From CAVRCA01 sp963719345 (GTDB lineage: Bacteria > Pseudomonadota > Alphaproteobacteria > Acetobacterales > Acetobacteraceae), in contig CAVRCA010000001.1 of NCBI GenBank assembly GCA_963719345.1, forward strand, positions 1,426,001 through 1,490,000: DNA of 64,000 nt. Reading direction: 5' to 3'. Of this stretch, positions 1 through 10,913 are shown piece by piece. The translations under genes and the position numbers were made by a program. The notes below the pieces were generated by a model. It was not told the DNA's origin. It did not search any database and worked only from the letters and a program-made list of their open reading frames with translations. Position 1 is the first letter of the stretch. Every line of letters begins with the position of its first letter.

Positions 1-1
1 T

Positions 2-688
2 CCCGCGGCACTCATCACGGGACTGTTCTTCGGCGTGCTGAACGGCATGCTGATCGCCTTCCTCGGGCTGCCGCCGTTCATCGTCACGCTCGGATCGCTG
101 ACCGCGGTGCGCGGCCTCGCCCGCCTGATGGGCGGCGACACCACGATCTTCAATGCCGATCTGCCGTTCGCCTTCATCGGCAACAGCAGCATACCCCTGG
201 CACCCGGCGTCAGCATCCCGCTGCTCGCCGTCATCGCCCTCGCCGTCGTGCTGATATCCTGGTACGTGCTGCGGCGGACCGTGCTCGGGATCTGGATCTA
301 TGCCGTCGGCGGCAATCCGGCGGCGGCCCGCCTGTCGGGCATCAAGGTCTGGGTCATTCTGCTGTTCGTCTACTCGGTATCCGGCCTGCTCGCCGGACTG
401 GGCGGCGTGATGGCGGCGGCCCGGCTGTTCGCCGCCAACGGCCTGCAACTCGGCCAGTCCTATGAGCTGGATGCCATCGCCGCCGTCATCCTGGGCGGCA
501 CCAGCTTCGTCGGCGGCATCGGTTCGATCTGGGGCACGCTGATCGGCGCGCTGATCATCGCCGTGCTGACCAACGGGCTGATCCTGCTCGGCGTCTCCGA
601 CATCTGGCAGTTCATCATCAAGGGCCTGGTGATCATCGGCGCCGTCGCGCTCGACCGCTTCCGGCTGCAGGGCAGCGCCCGCACCTAG
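2..688 (+). CDS. Sugar ABC transporter permease (RbsC type), 5'-truncated
   Basis: The reading frame is open from base 2, so the gene begins before the window; about 228 C-terminal residues are present. They form several hydrophobic membrane segments with the conserved RbsC-like stretches 'PPFIVTLGSLTAVRG' and 'AVILGGTSFVGG' followed by a Gly-rich final transmembrane pair. The family is the inner-membrane permease of ribose/xylose-type importers (BPD_transp_2). It lies 37 bp upstream of a periplasmic sugar-binding protein on the same strand, so the two belong to one operon; the ATPase is presumably to the left, outside the window. Sugar specificity cannot be told from sequence. Confidence 0.93.
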   Translation, partial: PAALITGLFFGVLNGMLIAFLGLPPFIVTLGSLTAVRGLARLMGGDTTIFNADLPFAFIGNSSIPLAPGVSIPLLAVIALAVVLISWYVLRRTVLGIWIYAVGGNPAAARLSGIKVWVILLFVYSVSGLLAGLGGVMAAARLFAANGLQLGQSYELDAIAAVILGGTSFVGGIGSIWGTLIGALIIAVLTNGLILLGVSDIWQFIIKGLVIIGAVALDRFRLQGSART

Positions 689-725
689 CCGCATCCGACA
701 CCATCCGTCAGGGAAGTTCGTCCAC

Positions 726-1649
726 ATGCTGAAAAACCTGCTGCTGGCCGCCGCCGCACTTACGCTGACCGCCGGCACCGGCTTCGCGAAGGACCTCAAG
801 GCGATCGGGATCACCGTCGGCTCGCTCGGCAACCCGTTCTTCATCGCCGTCGAGAAGGGTGCCACCGACGCTGCGCACCAGATCGCGCCCGGGGCGAAGG
901 TCACGACCACATCGTCCGACTACGACCTCAACAAGCAGTCGACCCAGATCGACAATTTCATCGCCTCCGGCGTCGACCTGATCCTCGTCAACGCCGCCGA
1001 TCCGAAGGCGATCGGGCCGGCGATCAAGCGTGCCGAGGCCGCCGGGATCACCGTCGTCGCGGTCGACGTCGCCGCCGCGGGCGCGGATGCGACGGTGCAG
1101 ACCGACAACGTTCAGGCCGGCCAGATCGCATGTCAGTTCCTCGCCGACAAGATCGGGCACAAGGGGAACGTCGTCATCGAGAACGGCCCGCAGGTGTCCT
1201 CCGTCATCGACCGGGTGAACGGCTGCAAGCAGGTTCTCGGGAAGTTTCCCGACATCAAGGTTTTGTCGTCCGATCAGGATGGGAAGGGCTCGCGCGATGG
1301 CGGATTGAACGTGATGCAGGGTTACCTGACCCGCTATCCGGACCTCGCCGGCGTGTTCGCCATCAACGACCCGCAGGCGATCGGATCAGACCTTGCGGCG
1401 CGTCAGCTCAACCGCAGCGGCATCGTCATCGTCTCGGTGGACGGCGCGCCCGACATCGTGACGGCGCTCAAGGGTCATACGGAGGTGCAGGCGTCCGCCA
1501 GCCAGGACCCGTACGCGATGGGCAAGCTCGCCGTGGAGATCGGCAACGGCATCATGAACGGCAAGAAGCCGGAAAACCCGATGGTGCTGATCCCCTCGAA
1601 GCTGGTCACGCGTGACAACGTGGCCGAGTACGCGGGCTGGACTTATTAG
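726..1649 (+). CDS. Periplasmic sugar-binding protein of ABC importer (RbsB-like)
   Basis: This 307-residue protein starts with a Sec signal peptide (KNLLLAAAALTLTAGTGFA, cleavage near residue 22). The body is a type 1 periplasmic binding protein: 'GITVGSLGNPFF' near the start of the first lobe, 'QIDNFIASGVDLILVNAAD', and 'GVFAINDPQAIGSDLAA' in the second lobe. Length is normal for RbsB-like proteins (Peripla_BP_4). It captures a sugar in the periplasm and delivers it to the permease encoded just upstream. The ligand (ribose, xylose, or another pentose or polyol) cannot be assigned. Confidence 0.93.
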   Translation: MLKNLLLAAAALTLTAGTGFAKDLKAIGITVGSLGNPFFIAVEKGATDAAHQIAPGAKVTTTSSDYDLNKQSTQIDNFIASGVDLILVNAADPKAIGPAIKRAEAAGITVVAVDVAAAGADATVQTDNVQAGQIACQFLADKIGHKGNVVIENGPQVSSVIDRVNGCKQVLGKFPDIKVLSSDQDGKGSRDGGLNVMQGYLTRYPDLAGVFAINDPQAIGSDLAARQLNRSGIVIVSVDGAPDIVTALKGHTEVQASASQDPYAMGKLAVEIGNGIMNGKKPENPMVLIPSKLVTRDNVAEYAGWTY

Positions 1650-1665
1650 GGCGTCAGCAGACGCC
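1650..1665 (+). terminator. Short hairpin after sugar importer operon
   Basis: A perfect 6-bp inverted repeat GGCGTC-AGCA-GACGCC begins immediately after the TAG stop of the binding protein. No T-run follows, so it may be a weak or Rho-assisted terminator or an mRNA-stabilising hairpin. Confidence 0.35.
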
Positions 1666-1736
1666 ATTGCTCCTGGTCGTCACTCGCTGGCGGCCAGCAG
1701 AGCAAGTTGCGGCAAGGCAAACGAGCGGGGGGAAAC

Positions 1737-2207
1737 GTGAAACACGTGATTGCCGGATTGACGTGCCTCGGCCTGAGCGCGGCCGCCTCCGCCGCCTGGG
1801 CGGGCGACGTCTACATCGTCGACAACGCCCAGGGGAAGCGGCCGATGGTGATCCAGAAGGACAGCTTCGCCCGCAATGCCGTTCCCGTCACCAATGGCGG
1901 AGCGAACCAAGGCTATAGCTCCGCAACGATGTTCGCTACGCCGGGAACCGGCGTGACGTTCTACACGGGCCACATCGACGCGGGCGGCAAGATCGCGCCG
2001 CACGAGGGAGGGACCGTCTACGTGCTCTATGTGGTGCGCGGCAGCGGGAAGCTGATCAATGTCGATCCCAAGGGAGCGACGACCTCGGAGATCGCCTACA
2101 AGCCCGACGACGTCATCGTGTTTCAGCCCAACACGCACCACCAATGGGAGAACGGCGCGGAGCCGTTCGACTTCATCGGCGTCAGCCAGCCGCAGCCGAA
2201 GCCTTAA
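1737..2207 (+). CDS. Secreted cupin-domain protein
   Basis: The GTG at 1737 is chosen because it follows a purine-rich Shine-Dalgarno run (GGGGGGAAA) and gives a clean signal peptide, 'MKHVIAGLTCLGLSAAASAAWAG'; an ATG 30 bp upstream lacks both. The 156-residue product has a single small beta-barrel: 'GHIDAGGKIAPHEGGTVYVL' carries the first-motif His and Glu, and 'PDDVIVFQPNTHHQWEN' carries the second-motif histidines. This is a periplasmic or secreted metal-binding cupin of unknown substrate. It stands alone, ends 9 bp before the convergent ccmB, and could be an enzyme or a sugar or signal binder. Confidence 0.8.
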   Translation: MKHVIAGLTCLGLSAAASAAWAGDVYIVDNAQGKRPMVIQKDSFARNAVPVTNGGANQGYSSATMFATPGTGVTFYTGHIDAGGKIAPHEGGTVYVLYVVRGSGKLINVDPKGATTSEIAYKPDDVIVFQPNTHHQWENGAEPFDFIGVSQPQPKP

Positions 2208-2216
2208 CGCACAAGG

Positions 2217-2882
2217 CTACTCGGCGGCATGGCGCAGCGCCGTGCCGGCGGCCAGCGGGCAGAGCGGCAGCGCCAGGGCGAGCAGGGCGGCCAGCAGCAG
2301 CAGGTGCGGTCGCGGGCTCTGCCCGCCGGAGGCGGCGTCCACCGCCGCCACCCCGAAGATCAGCACCGGGGTGGCCAGCGGCAGCACGAGCAGCGGCAGC
2401 AGCGCCCCGGCGCGCCGGGCGCCCAGCACCATCGCCGCCCCCATCCCACCGAGGAGGGACAGCAGCAACGTCCCAGGCAGCAGGCCGACGAGCAAGGTTG
2501 GGATCGCGTCGGCCGGCATTCGCAACATCACGGCAAGCGGGGCCGCCGCGACCAGCAGCGGCAAGCCGGTCACCAGCCAGTGCGCGCCGCTTTTGGCAGC
2601 CGCGATGACCGGCGCCGGCAGGCCGCTCAGCAGCAGCTGGTCGAGCGAGCCGTCCTCGAAATCGGCGCCGAACAGCTTGTCGAGCGGCAGCAGGCTGGCG
2701 AGCAGGGCGGCCACCCAGATCACGCCGGGCGCGAGGCGGCTCAGCGTCTCGGGCGCAGGCCCGATGGCGAGCGGAAACAGCGACACGACCAAAAGGAAAA
2801 ACAGCAGGGCGGTGAGCGTGTCGCTGCCTTGCCGCAGCGACAGCCGAAGCTCGCGTGTGAGCAACCTGGCCACCCGGTTCAT
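2217..2882 (-). CDS. ccmB: Haem exporter membrane subunit CcmB
   Basis: The 221-residue protein is almost entirely hydrophobic with about six membrane segments, beginning 'NRVARLLTRELRLSLRQGSD' and carrying the family-typical 'FEDGSLDQLLLSGLP' loop. CcmB is the permease of the CcmABCD complex of cytochrome c maturation system I, releasing holo-CcmE for haem delivery. Its ATG overlaps the stop codon of ccmA (ATGA), so the two are translationally coupled. No ccmC, ccmD or ccmE follows; the next gene is convergent, so the remaining Ccm genes must be elsewhere. Confidence 0.93.
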   Translation of the reverse strand: MNRVARLLTRELRLSLRQGSDTLTALLFFLLVVSLFPLAIGPAPETLSRLAPGVIWVAALLASLLPLDKLFGADFEDGSLDQLLLSGLPAPVIAAAKSGAHWLVTGLPLLVAAAPLAVMLRMPADAIPTLLVGLLPGTLLLSLLGGMGAAMVLGARRAGALLPLLVLPLATPVLIFGVAAVDAASGGQSPRPHLLLLAALLALALPLCPLAAGTALRHAAE

Positions 2883-3511
2883 CCGAGGCGCAGTTCCCCT
2901 GCCCCGTCCAGCGGCAAGGGCAGATGCGTGGCGGCGATCACGATGCCGCCGCGGCGGCGGTGCTCGGCCAGCAGCCCGCCGAGGCGGGTCACGGCGGCGG
3001 CGTCGAGGCCGAGCGTCGGTTCGTCGAGCAGCCAGAGCGGGGCGGCGGAGAGTACCAGGCGACCCAGCGCGAGCCGGCGGCGCTGCCCGGCCGAGAGCAT
3101 CCGAGCCGGCAGTGCGGCGAGCGGCGTCAACCCGAGGGCGTCGAGCGCCTCGCCGACGGCAGGGTCGTGCCCGAAGAACGCCAGGTTTTCCGCCGCGGTG
3201 AGCGTCGGCTTGATCCCGTCCTGATGCCCGAGATAGGCGAGCCGCCCGGCGTGCCGGGCGAGATCCGTCAGCGTGTCCTCGCCGTTCCAGGCCAGCGTGC
3301 CCGCCGCCGGGCGGACCAGGCCGGCAAGCAGCCGCAGCAAGGTCGACTTGCCGGCGCCGTTGGGTCCGACCAGCACCAGCGCGTCGCCCCGGCCGAGGCG
3401 GAACGAGATGTCGCGGAAAACCAGGCGCTCGCCCCGGAACGCCGCCAGCCCCCGTGCTTCGATCACGGATGCTTCGATGGCGGATGCTTCAATGGCGGAT
3501 GCTTCGATCAC
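2879..3511 (-). CDS. ccmA: Haem exporter ATP-binding subunit CcmA
   Basis: The GTG at 3511 is chosen because it follows a strong AGGGGGG ribosome site; this gives 210 residues, the usual CcmA size. The ABC ATPase motifs are Walker A 'GPNGAGKST', signature 'LSAGQRRRLALGRL' and Walker B 'LWLLDEPTLGLD'. It powers the CcmAB(CD) complex in cytochrome c biogenesis. The N-terminus is odd: residues 1-19 read as four five-residue units (IEAS/IEAR) encoded by a 15-bp tandem repeat, and the last unit carries a second in-frame GTG at 3466 that is probably the ancestral start. It is divergent from acnA, a common alphaproteobacterial arrangement. Confidence 0.92.
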   Translation of the reverse strand: MIEASAIEASAIEASVIEARGLAAFRGERLVFRDISFRLGRGDALVLVGPNGAGKSTLLRLLAGLVRPAAGTLAWNGEDTLTDLARHAGRLAYLGHQDGIKPTLTAAENLAFFGHDPAVGEALDALGLTPLAALPARMLSAGQRRRLALGRLVLSAAPLWLLDEPTLGLDAAAVTRLGGLLAEHRRRGGIVIAATHLPLPLDGAGELRLG

Positions 3512-3512
3512 G
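3453..3512. repeat. 15-bp tandem repeat (4 units) over the ccmA start
   Basis: Four adjacent 15-bp units of the form gatgcttcgatcacg occupy 3453-3467, 3468-3482, 3483-3497 and 3498-3512. Units differ at one to three positions. The unit length is a multiple of three, so changes in copy number lengthen or shorten the CcmA N-terminus without changing frame. The first and last units each contain a GTG codon (minus strand), so the repeat duplicates a potential start codon. Confidence 0.85.
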
Positions 3513-3645
3513 TGCCCCCCTCGCGGCAATCGGGCGATCGCGGCGTCTCGGTCGGCCGCCTCACCGCGCCCGCCCTGCCGTGGACAAGCCGGGGCGGCTG
3601 GGTTTAAAGCCTCGTCGTTGCAGCGCACGACTTTCGGAGGCCCTC

Positions 3646-6339
<2,694 letters not shown>

Positions 6340-6380
6340 TCGCCTCGCCGCCTCGCGAGCGACGCGCAGGGTGGTGCTCA

Positions 6381-6917
6381 ATGGCTGATGCGGTCAGGCC
6401 CGACGAGGCCGACGGAGCCGCCGAGCGGGTGCGGCGCGGCTTGGCGCGATCCATGCTTGTCGCGCGCTGGCTGATGGCTCCGATCTATATCGGCCTGCTC
6501 GGAGCCCTGCTGCTGGTCGCCATCAAGTTCATCCAGAAGCTGGTGCAGACGGCTCCTCGCATCCTGGTCATGGATTCGAACGAGGCCATCTTTGCGGTGC
6601 TGACGATGGTCGACATATCGCTGGTCGCAAACCTGCTGGTGCTCGTCATGTTCTCCGGATGGGAGAACTATGTCGGGCGGCTGAACGCCGGTACCGCCAC
6701 GGAACGCTTGACGGGGCTCGATTTCAGCGGCTTGAAGCTGAAGCTTTTCGGCTCGGTCGCCGCCATCGCGGCCATCCAGTTGCTCGAAACCTTCGTCCAT
6801 ATCGAGGATGTTCTGAAGGCGGACGCGATGTGGCGGTTGTTCATCCTGCTCGGTATCGGCCTGACCGGCGTATTGCTGGCTGTCATGGATCGGCTCGGCA
6901 ACAACGGGCACGATTAA
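6381..6917 (+). CDS. UPF0114 (YqhA/TIGR00645 family) membrane protein
   Basis: This 178-residue protein has a charged N-terminus of about 25 residues and four predicted membrane segments (roughly residues 30-50, 68-90, 120-140 and 152-170). The segments 'PIYIGLLGALLLVAIKF' and 'MFSGWENYVGR' are typical of the UPF0114/YqhA family, conserved inner-membrane proteins of unknown function. It starts 41 bp after acnA on the same strand and may be cotranscribed with it; the neighbour on its other side is convergent. Confidence 0.85.
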   Translation: MADAVRPDEADGAAERVRRGLARSMLVARWLMAPIYIGLLGALLLVAIKFIQKLVQTAPRILVMDSNEAIFAVLTMVDISLVANLLVLVMFSGWENYVGRLNAGTATERLTGLDFSGLKLKLFGSVAAIAAIQLLETFVHIEDVLKADAMWRLFILLGIGLTGVLLAVMDRLGNNGHD

Positions 6918-6923
6918 CTCCCG

Positions 6924-8141
6924 TCAGTCGTCAGCGCGCATGTCCTTCAGCTCGCGCGCAAAATCCTGCCCATGCACCGAGTCCGGCAACGCCGCCTCGT
7001 TTTCCTCAAAGAGCACCACGTCCGCGCCGAGCACCGATTCTCGGCGCTCCGCCGCATCCACCGGCAATCGTTCCATTTTCCGGTCGGCGTAGCGGAACCG
7101 ATTGTGATCGAAATAGAACCAGTAGGCGATGTCGGGTGGACAATCGAGCGCCTCGAGCGTGTCGTTGATGCCCATGAGGAAGCTGCCGCCCACCTCGGCG
7201 ATCCTGAGCGGGCGGCACTCGCCCGGCGCTGCCGCAGTGACGTATTTGAGCGCCGGCACCGGGTAATGCGCGTCGGGGTACGGCAGGTTCATGATATCGA
7301 GCAGGTCGCGGTCGGCCCCCACGGGATGGTACGACACCGTCCAGGCAAAGGTGAACGGCCGCATGATCGGCTTTGCGCGCCGCGCATTCACGGCGGCGAT
7401 CACCTCCTGTGTGGCGAGAGCCGCGGCCAGGGCGTTCCAGTGCACGCCGCCACGAGGAAACATGTCGATGCCGTAGCGCTCGCGTGCCGCCACCAGACCC
7501 GAGGCGCCGTCGACGAACCGCACGCCGTGATCGCGCAGGATCTGGTCATAGACCGCAAGCTTGCTCGTGCGGTCATCGTGCGGTGCCGGGCAGCGATAGG
7601 CGGCCGGGATGAACTGCGGGTTTTGAGCCACCTTGGACGGCGTGATGACGTAGAGAAACGGCTGGCCTCGCGCATCGAAGAAGTCCTGCATGGCCCGGAT
7701 CCGTCCCGCCCATGCCTCGGCCTTCGGCCGCAGAGCGGCGGTGTCGCGCGCGCAGTATTCGTTGAGGTAGGCGATCTCCAGCAGTTCATGGTGCCGGCCG
7801 ACGACGACGCGATCGGTACCGGACGTGCCGAGCAGGGAATAATAGATCTGGTTCTTCCAGTGGATCGCCGGCTTGAACAACGGCGACAACACGCCGATGG
7901 TGCGCGAGATCGACCGCTGGAACTGCCCGGTCAGCACCGCCTGCATGGTGAGCGTGGGTGCCGCCTCCTGCATGACGCCGGCGACAGTCTGCTTGGTGCG
8001 GAAGCGTACCGCCGGGATCGCCTCGCCGACGGTCGTGTTCCAGCCAAGATAGAACCACGGAACGATGAGCACCGCCGCGCCGATCGCGACCGGCAGGTTC
8101 TGCCAGCCGAGCCACCGGAACACTCCCGCCATCCGACGCAC
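6924..8141 (-). CDS. AlgJ/AlgX-like SGNH acetyltransferase, polysaccharide O-acetylation
   Basis: The 405-residue product has one N-terminal membrane anchor (about residues 15-33) followed by a periplasmic domain of the AlgX/AlgJ SGNH family. The SGNH-like blocks visible are 'MFPRGGVHWNA' (HxxW-type His, with Gly where the family often has Asp or Thr) and 'AEVGGSFLMGIND' (Ser block). Such proteins transfer acetyl groups delivered across the membrane by an MBOAT partner onto exported polysaccharide. Its start lies 3 bp after the MBOAT stop, so the pair is one operon. No alginate polymerase is nearby, so the glycan acceptor is unknown. Confidence 0.82.
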   Translation of the reverse strand: MRRMAGVFRWLGWQNLPVAIGAAVLIVPWFYLGWNTTVGEAIPAVRFRTKQTVAGVMQEAAPTLTMQAVLTGQFQRSISRTIGVLSPLFKPAIHWKNQIYYSLLGTSGTDRVVVGRHHELLEIAYLNEYCARDTAALRPKAEAWAGRIRAMQDFFDARGQPFLYVITPSKVAQNPQFIPAAYRCPAPHDDRTSKLAVYDQILRDHGVRFVDGASGLVAARERYGIDMFPRGGVHWNALAAALATQEVIAAVNARRAKPIMRPFTFAWTVSYHPVGADRDLLDIMNLPYPDAHYPVPALKYVTAAAPGECRPLRIAEVGGSFLMGINDTLEALDCPPDIAYWFYFDHNRFRYADRKMERLPVDAAERRESVLGADVVLFEENEAALPDSVHGQDFARELKDMRADD

Positions 8142-8143
8142 GA

Positions 8144-9572
8144 TCAGAACCTGAAATAGAGGAAGGGGATGAACGGATCGGCCACCGCCTTGCCCACCGC
8201 GAGCACGAAGATCAGCGCCAGCGCGGTCTGCATGGCGAAGGTGGCGCGTTGGGAGGCGAATGCCAGCCGTCGCAGCCGCTCGAAACCGGGCACCAGGGGC
8301 AACGCGCAGATCACCGCCGCGGCAGAGGCCGCGACCGTCATATCCCGCGTGACGAACAGGCCCTCGACCCTTCCCTCAAGCCCGGGTTGCACCATGGCGG
8401 CAAAGAACGCGCCGGCCTGGTCGAGCGTTCTGGCACGAAAGATCGTCCAGCCGACGGCGACGACCAGGAAAGTGAGCAGATTGGCCAGCAGGCGCGGCAT
8501 GCGGTCCAGCACGCGCAGCAGGAACAGCTTGTCGAGCACCAGGAACAGACCGTTATAGGCGCCCCAGACGACGTAGGGCCAGGCGGCGCCGTGCCACAGG
8601 CCCGAGGCGAGAAAGCAGATCCAGAGATTGAGGTAGCGTCGCCCGACCGCGACCCGGTTGCCGCCGAGCGGGATGTAGAGGTAGTCGCGAATCCAGGTGG
8701 CGAGCGAGATGTGCCATCGCCGCCAGAACTCGGTCATGCTGGCCGAGAGATACGGCATGTTGAAGTTTTCCCGCAGCCGGAAACCGAGCATCCGGGCAAT
8801 GCCGATGGCCATGTCGGAATAGGCCGAGAAGTCGAAATAGATCTGGACGGTGAACAGCATTACGCCGAGCCACGCGTCGCCACAGCCGATCCCATGCTGG
8901 ATCGGCGGCGAAGATGCGGTCGGCGCCGACCGCGACCGTGTCGGCGATCAGCGTCTTCTTCACCACGCCCAACATGAACCGCTGAAAGCCGTTCGAGAAA
9001 TCGTCCCACCGCGGCGACGGCATGGCCGCGAGTTGCTTATCCATCTCGTGGTACTTGATGATCGGACCGGCCAGCAGCTTCGGGAAGAAGAAGACATACA
9101 GCAGGTAGGTCGTAAGGGTTGCGGCCGGCCGGCTCACCCGGCGATGGACGTCGACAAGGTAAGTGATCTTCTCGAAGACGATGAAGGACACGCCGATCGG
9201 CAGGAGGATGTCGGGGACGGAAAGCGAGTGGACCGCGAACTCGTGCAGGAGCGGGTTCAGGTTCTCGATCAGGAACCGCGTGTACTTGAAATGGAACAGG
9301 ATGCCGAGATTCACCAGCACGCCGAGGGTGAGCAACATCCGCGCCGCGGCCGATCCCGCCGGTAACCGGGCGATGCGGCGCGCGATCCAGTGATCCGCCA
9401 AGGCCGAGGCGAACGCCACTGGGACGAACAACGGCTCGCTCCAGGCGTAGAACAGCAGGCTGCCGCCAAGAAGAATGCCGACGCGCATTGCCGCCCGCCG
9501 CGCGACGGCCAGGTAGACGAGATAGAAGGTCGGAAGAAAGCCAAAGAGGAACAGCGGCTCGTAGAACAGCAT
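8144..9572 (-). CDS. MBOAT O-acyltransferase (AlgI-like), with apparent frameshift
   Basis: The ATG at 9572 starts 'MLFYEPLFLFGFLPTFY', the usual AlgI-type N-terminus; longer starts lack membrane character. Repaired length is about 475 residues with roughly ten membrane segments. Typical motifs are 'FFPKLLAGPI' before the break and 'QIYFDFSAYSDMAIG', 'FWRRWHISLATWIRDYLYI' and 'FLASGLWHGAAW' (catalytic His) after it. The halves are in different frames; removing one base from the CCC at 8891-8893 joins them as 'AADPAWIGCGDAWLGVM'. This is probably a sequence error. It moves acyl groups across the inner membrane for the adjacent AlgJ/AlgX-like protein. Confidence 0.85.
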
Positions 9573-9826
9573 CGCCGCTATGTACAAGCCCACTCGAAGG
9601 GCGGGCAAGATCGGGCTGGCATCCTGCTTCGGGACGCCAAGCTGCGGGCCTGACCGCCGGGAAACGCGCTTGCGCCAAAAGCCGGGCCGAGTAGGGTCCG
9701 CCCGCCACGTCATGGGACGATATCGATGCGGCGTGAACCGACATCTCCTGCCAGCTCGGCCTATTCGCGGTCCGGCCGGGTCGCCGGAACGGCGCGACAG
9801 CCCCCCGGCCAGCCCGGCGCACCATC

Positions 9827-10426
9827 GTGAGCGACGCCGGGCCGCGGCGACAGCCCGCCTATCTTCTGCTTGCCGCGGCGGTGATGGCGGTCGTGCTCAT
9901 CGCTGCCGCGACGCTGTGGCTGACCGCGGGCAACGGCGGACCGACGATCGGCGGCCCGTTTAATCTGGTGAACGGCGACGACAAGCCGGTGACGGACCGT
10001 GACTTCCGCGGCCGCTACATGCTGGTCTATTTCGGCTACACGTTCTGCCCGGATGTCTGCCCGACGACGCTCAACCAGGTCGCGGGGGCGCTCGACCAGC
10101 TTGGTCCGCGAGCCGATCGGGTGCAGCCGATCTTCATCTCGGTCGACCCCGGGCGCGACACGCCGGCCGTCGTCAAGCAGTTCGCGGCGGCGTTCACGCC
10201 GCGGCTCATGGGCCTGACTGGGACGCCCGAGCAGATCGCGCAGGTGGCCAAGGAGTATCGGGTCTACTACGCCATCCACCGCACCGGGAGCGGTCCGAAC
10301 GACTACACGGTCGACCACAGCTCGATCCTGTACCTGATGGACCCGGCCGGGCGTTTCCTGGCGCCGATTCCGGCTGACGGGACGGCGGCCGAGATCGCCG
10401 CCAGCATCAATCATTACGTCTCTTGA
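9827..10426 (+). CDS. SCO1/SenC copper chaperone for cytochrome c oxidase
   Basis: The start is the GTG at 9827. The 199-residue protein has an N-terminal membrane anchor (about residues 11-33) and a periplasmic thioredoxin-like domain. The copper-binding CxxxC is present as 'FCPDVCPT', and the third ligand His is in 'YTVDHSSILYLMD'. 'FISVDPGRDTP' is also family-typical. SCO proteins deliver or reduce copper for the CuA centre of cytochrome oxidase subunit II. The PCuAC gene begins 10 bp downstream, making a copper-delivery operon. Confidence 0.94.
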   Translation: MSDAGPRRQPAYLLLAAAVMAVVLIAAATLWLTAGNGGPTIGGPFNLVNGDDKPVTDRDFRGRYMLVYFGYTFCPDVCPTTLNQVAGALDQLGPRADRVQPIFISVDPGRDTPAVVKQFAAAFTPRLMGLTGTPEQIAQVAKEYRVYYAIHRTGSGPNDYTVDHSSILYLMDPAGRFLAPIPADGTAAEIAASINHYVS

Positions 10427-10436
10427 AGGAGCGCCG

Positions 10437-10913
10437 ATGCGCCCTCGCCTTCTCCCGTTCGTGCTTCTCGCCGTGCCAAGCATCGCGCTGGCGCAATCCA
10501 CTCCGATCCAGGTGACGGACGCCTGGTCCCGTGCCGCGGCGCAGGGCCGGGTGGGCGTGCTCTACCTCACCGTCACGGACGCGGGACAGCCGGACCGGCT
10601 GGTCGGCGCCGATACCCCGGTCGCCGAGAAGGCCGAGCTGCACGAGAGTTTGAGCGACAACGGCGTGATGAAGATGCGCTCGGTGGACGCGGTGCCGGTC
10701 GCGGCCGGGCAGAAGCTGGTGCTCAAGCCGGGCGGATATCACTTCATGCTGATCGGACTGCGCAAGACGCTCAGCGCCGGCGACACCTTTCCCGTGACGC
10801 TCCGCTTCTCCGGCGCGGGAGCCGTGACGGCGACGGCTCAGGTGGCGGCGGCGGGGGCAGTTGGCCCGGCAACGCCGGGAATGGGGCAGGACAACGGGGC
10901 GATGCACCACTGA
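10437..10913 (+). CDS. PCu(A)C periplasmic copper chaperone
   Basis: A 158-residue secreted protein with signal peptide (PFVLLAVPSIALAQ, cleavage near residue 19). The DUF461/PCuAC fold shows the copper ligands in order: 'ELHESLSDNGVMKMR' (His, Met, Met) and 'GGYHFMLIGL' (His, Met). A short Met/His tail 'MGQDNGAMHH' may bind extra copper. PCuAC passes Cu(I) to the CuA site, working with SCO, whose gene lies just upstream. Its TGA stop overlaps the next gene's ATG by one base. Confidence 0.93.
   Translation: MRPRLLPFVLLAVPSIALAQSTPIQVTDAWSRAAAQGRVGVLYLTVTDAGQPDRLVGADTPVAEKAELHESLSDNGVMKMRSVDAVPVAAGQKLVLKPGGYHFMLIGLRKTLSAGDTFPVTLRFSGAGAVTATAQVAAAGAVGPATPGMGQDNGAMHH

Noticed and set aside
2059..3224. 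Long plus-strand open frames over ccmAB
   Set aside because: Ser/Arg/Gly-rich low-complexity translations antisense to clearly conserved CcmA and CcmB.
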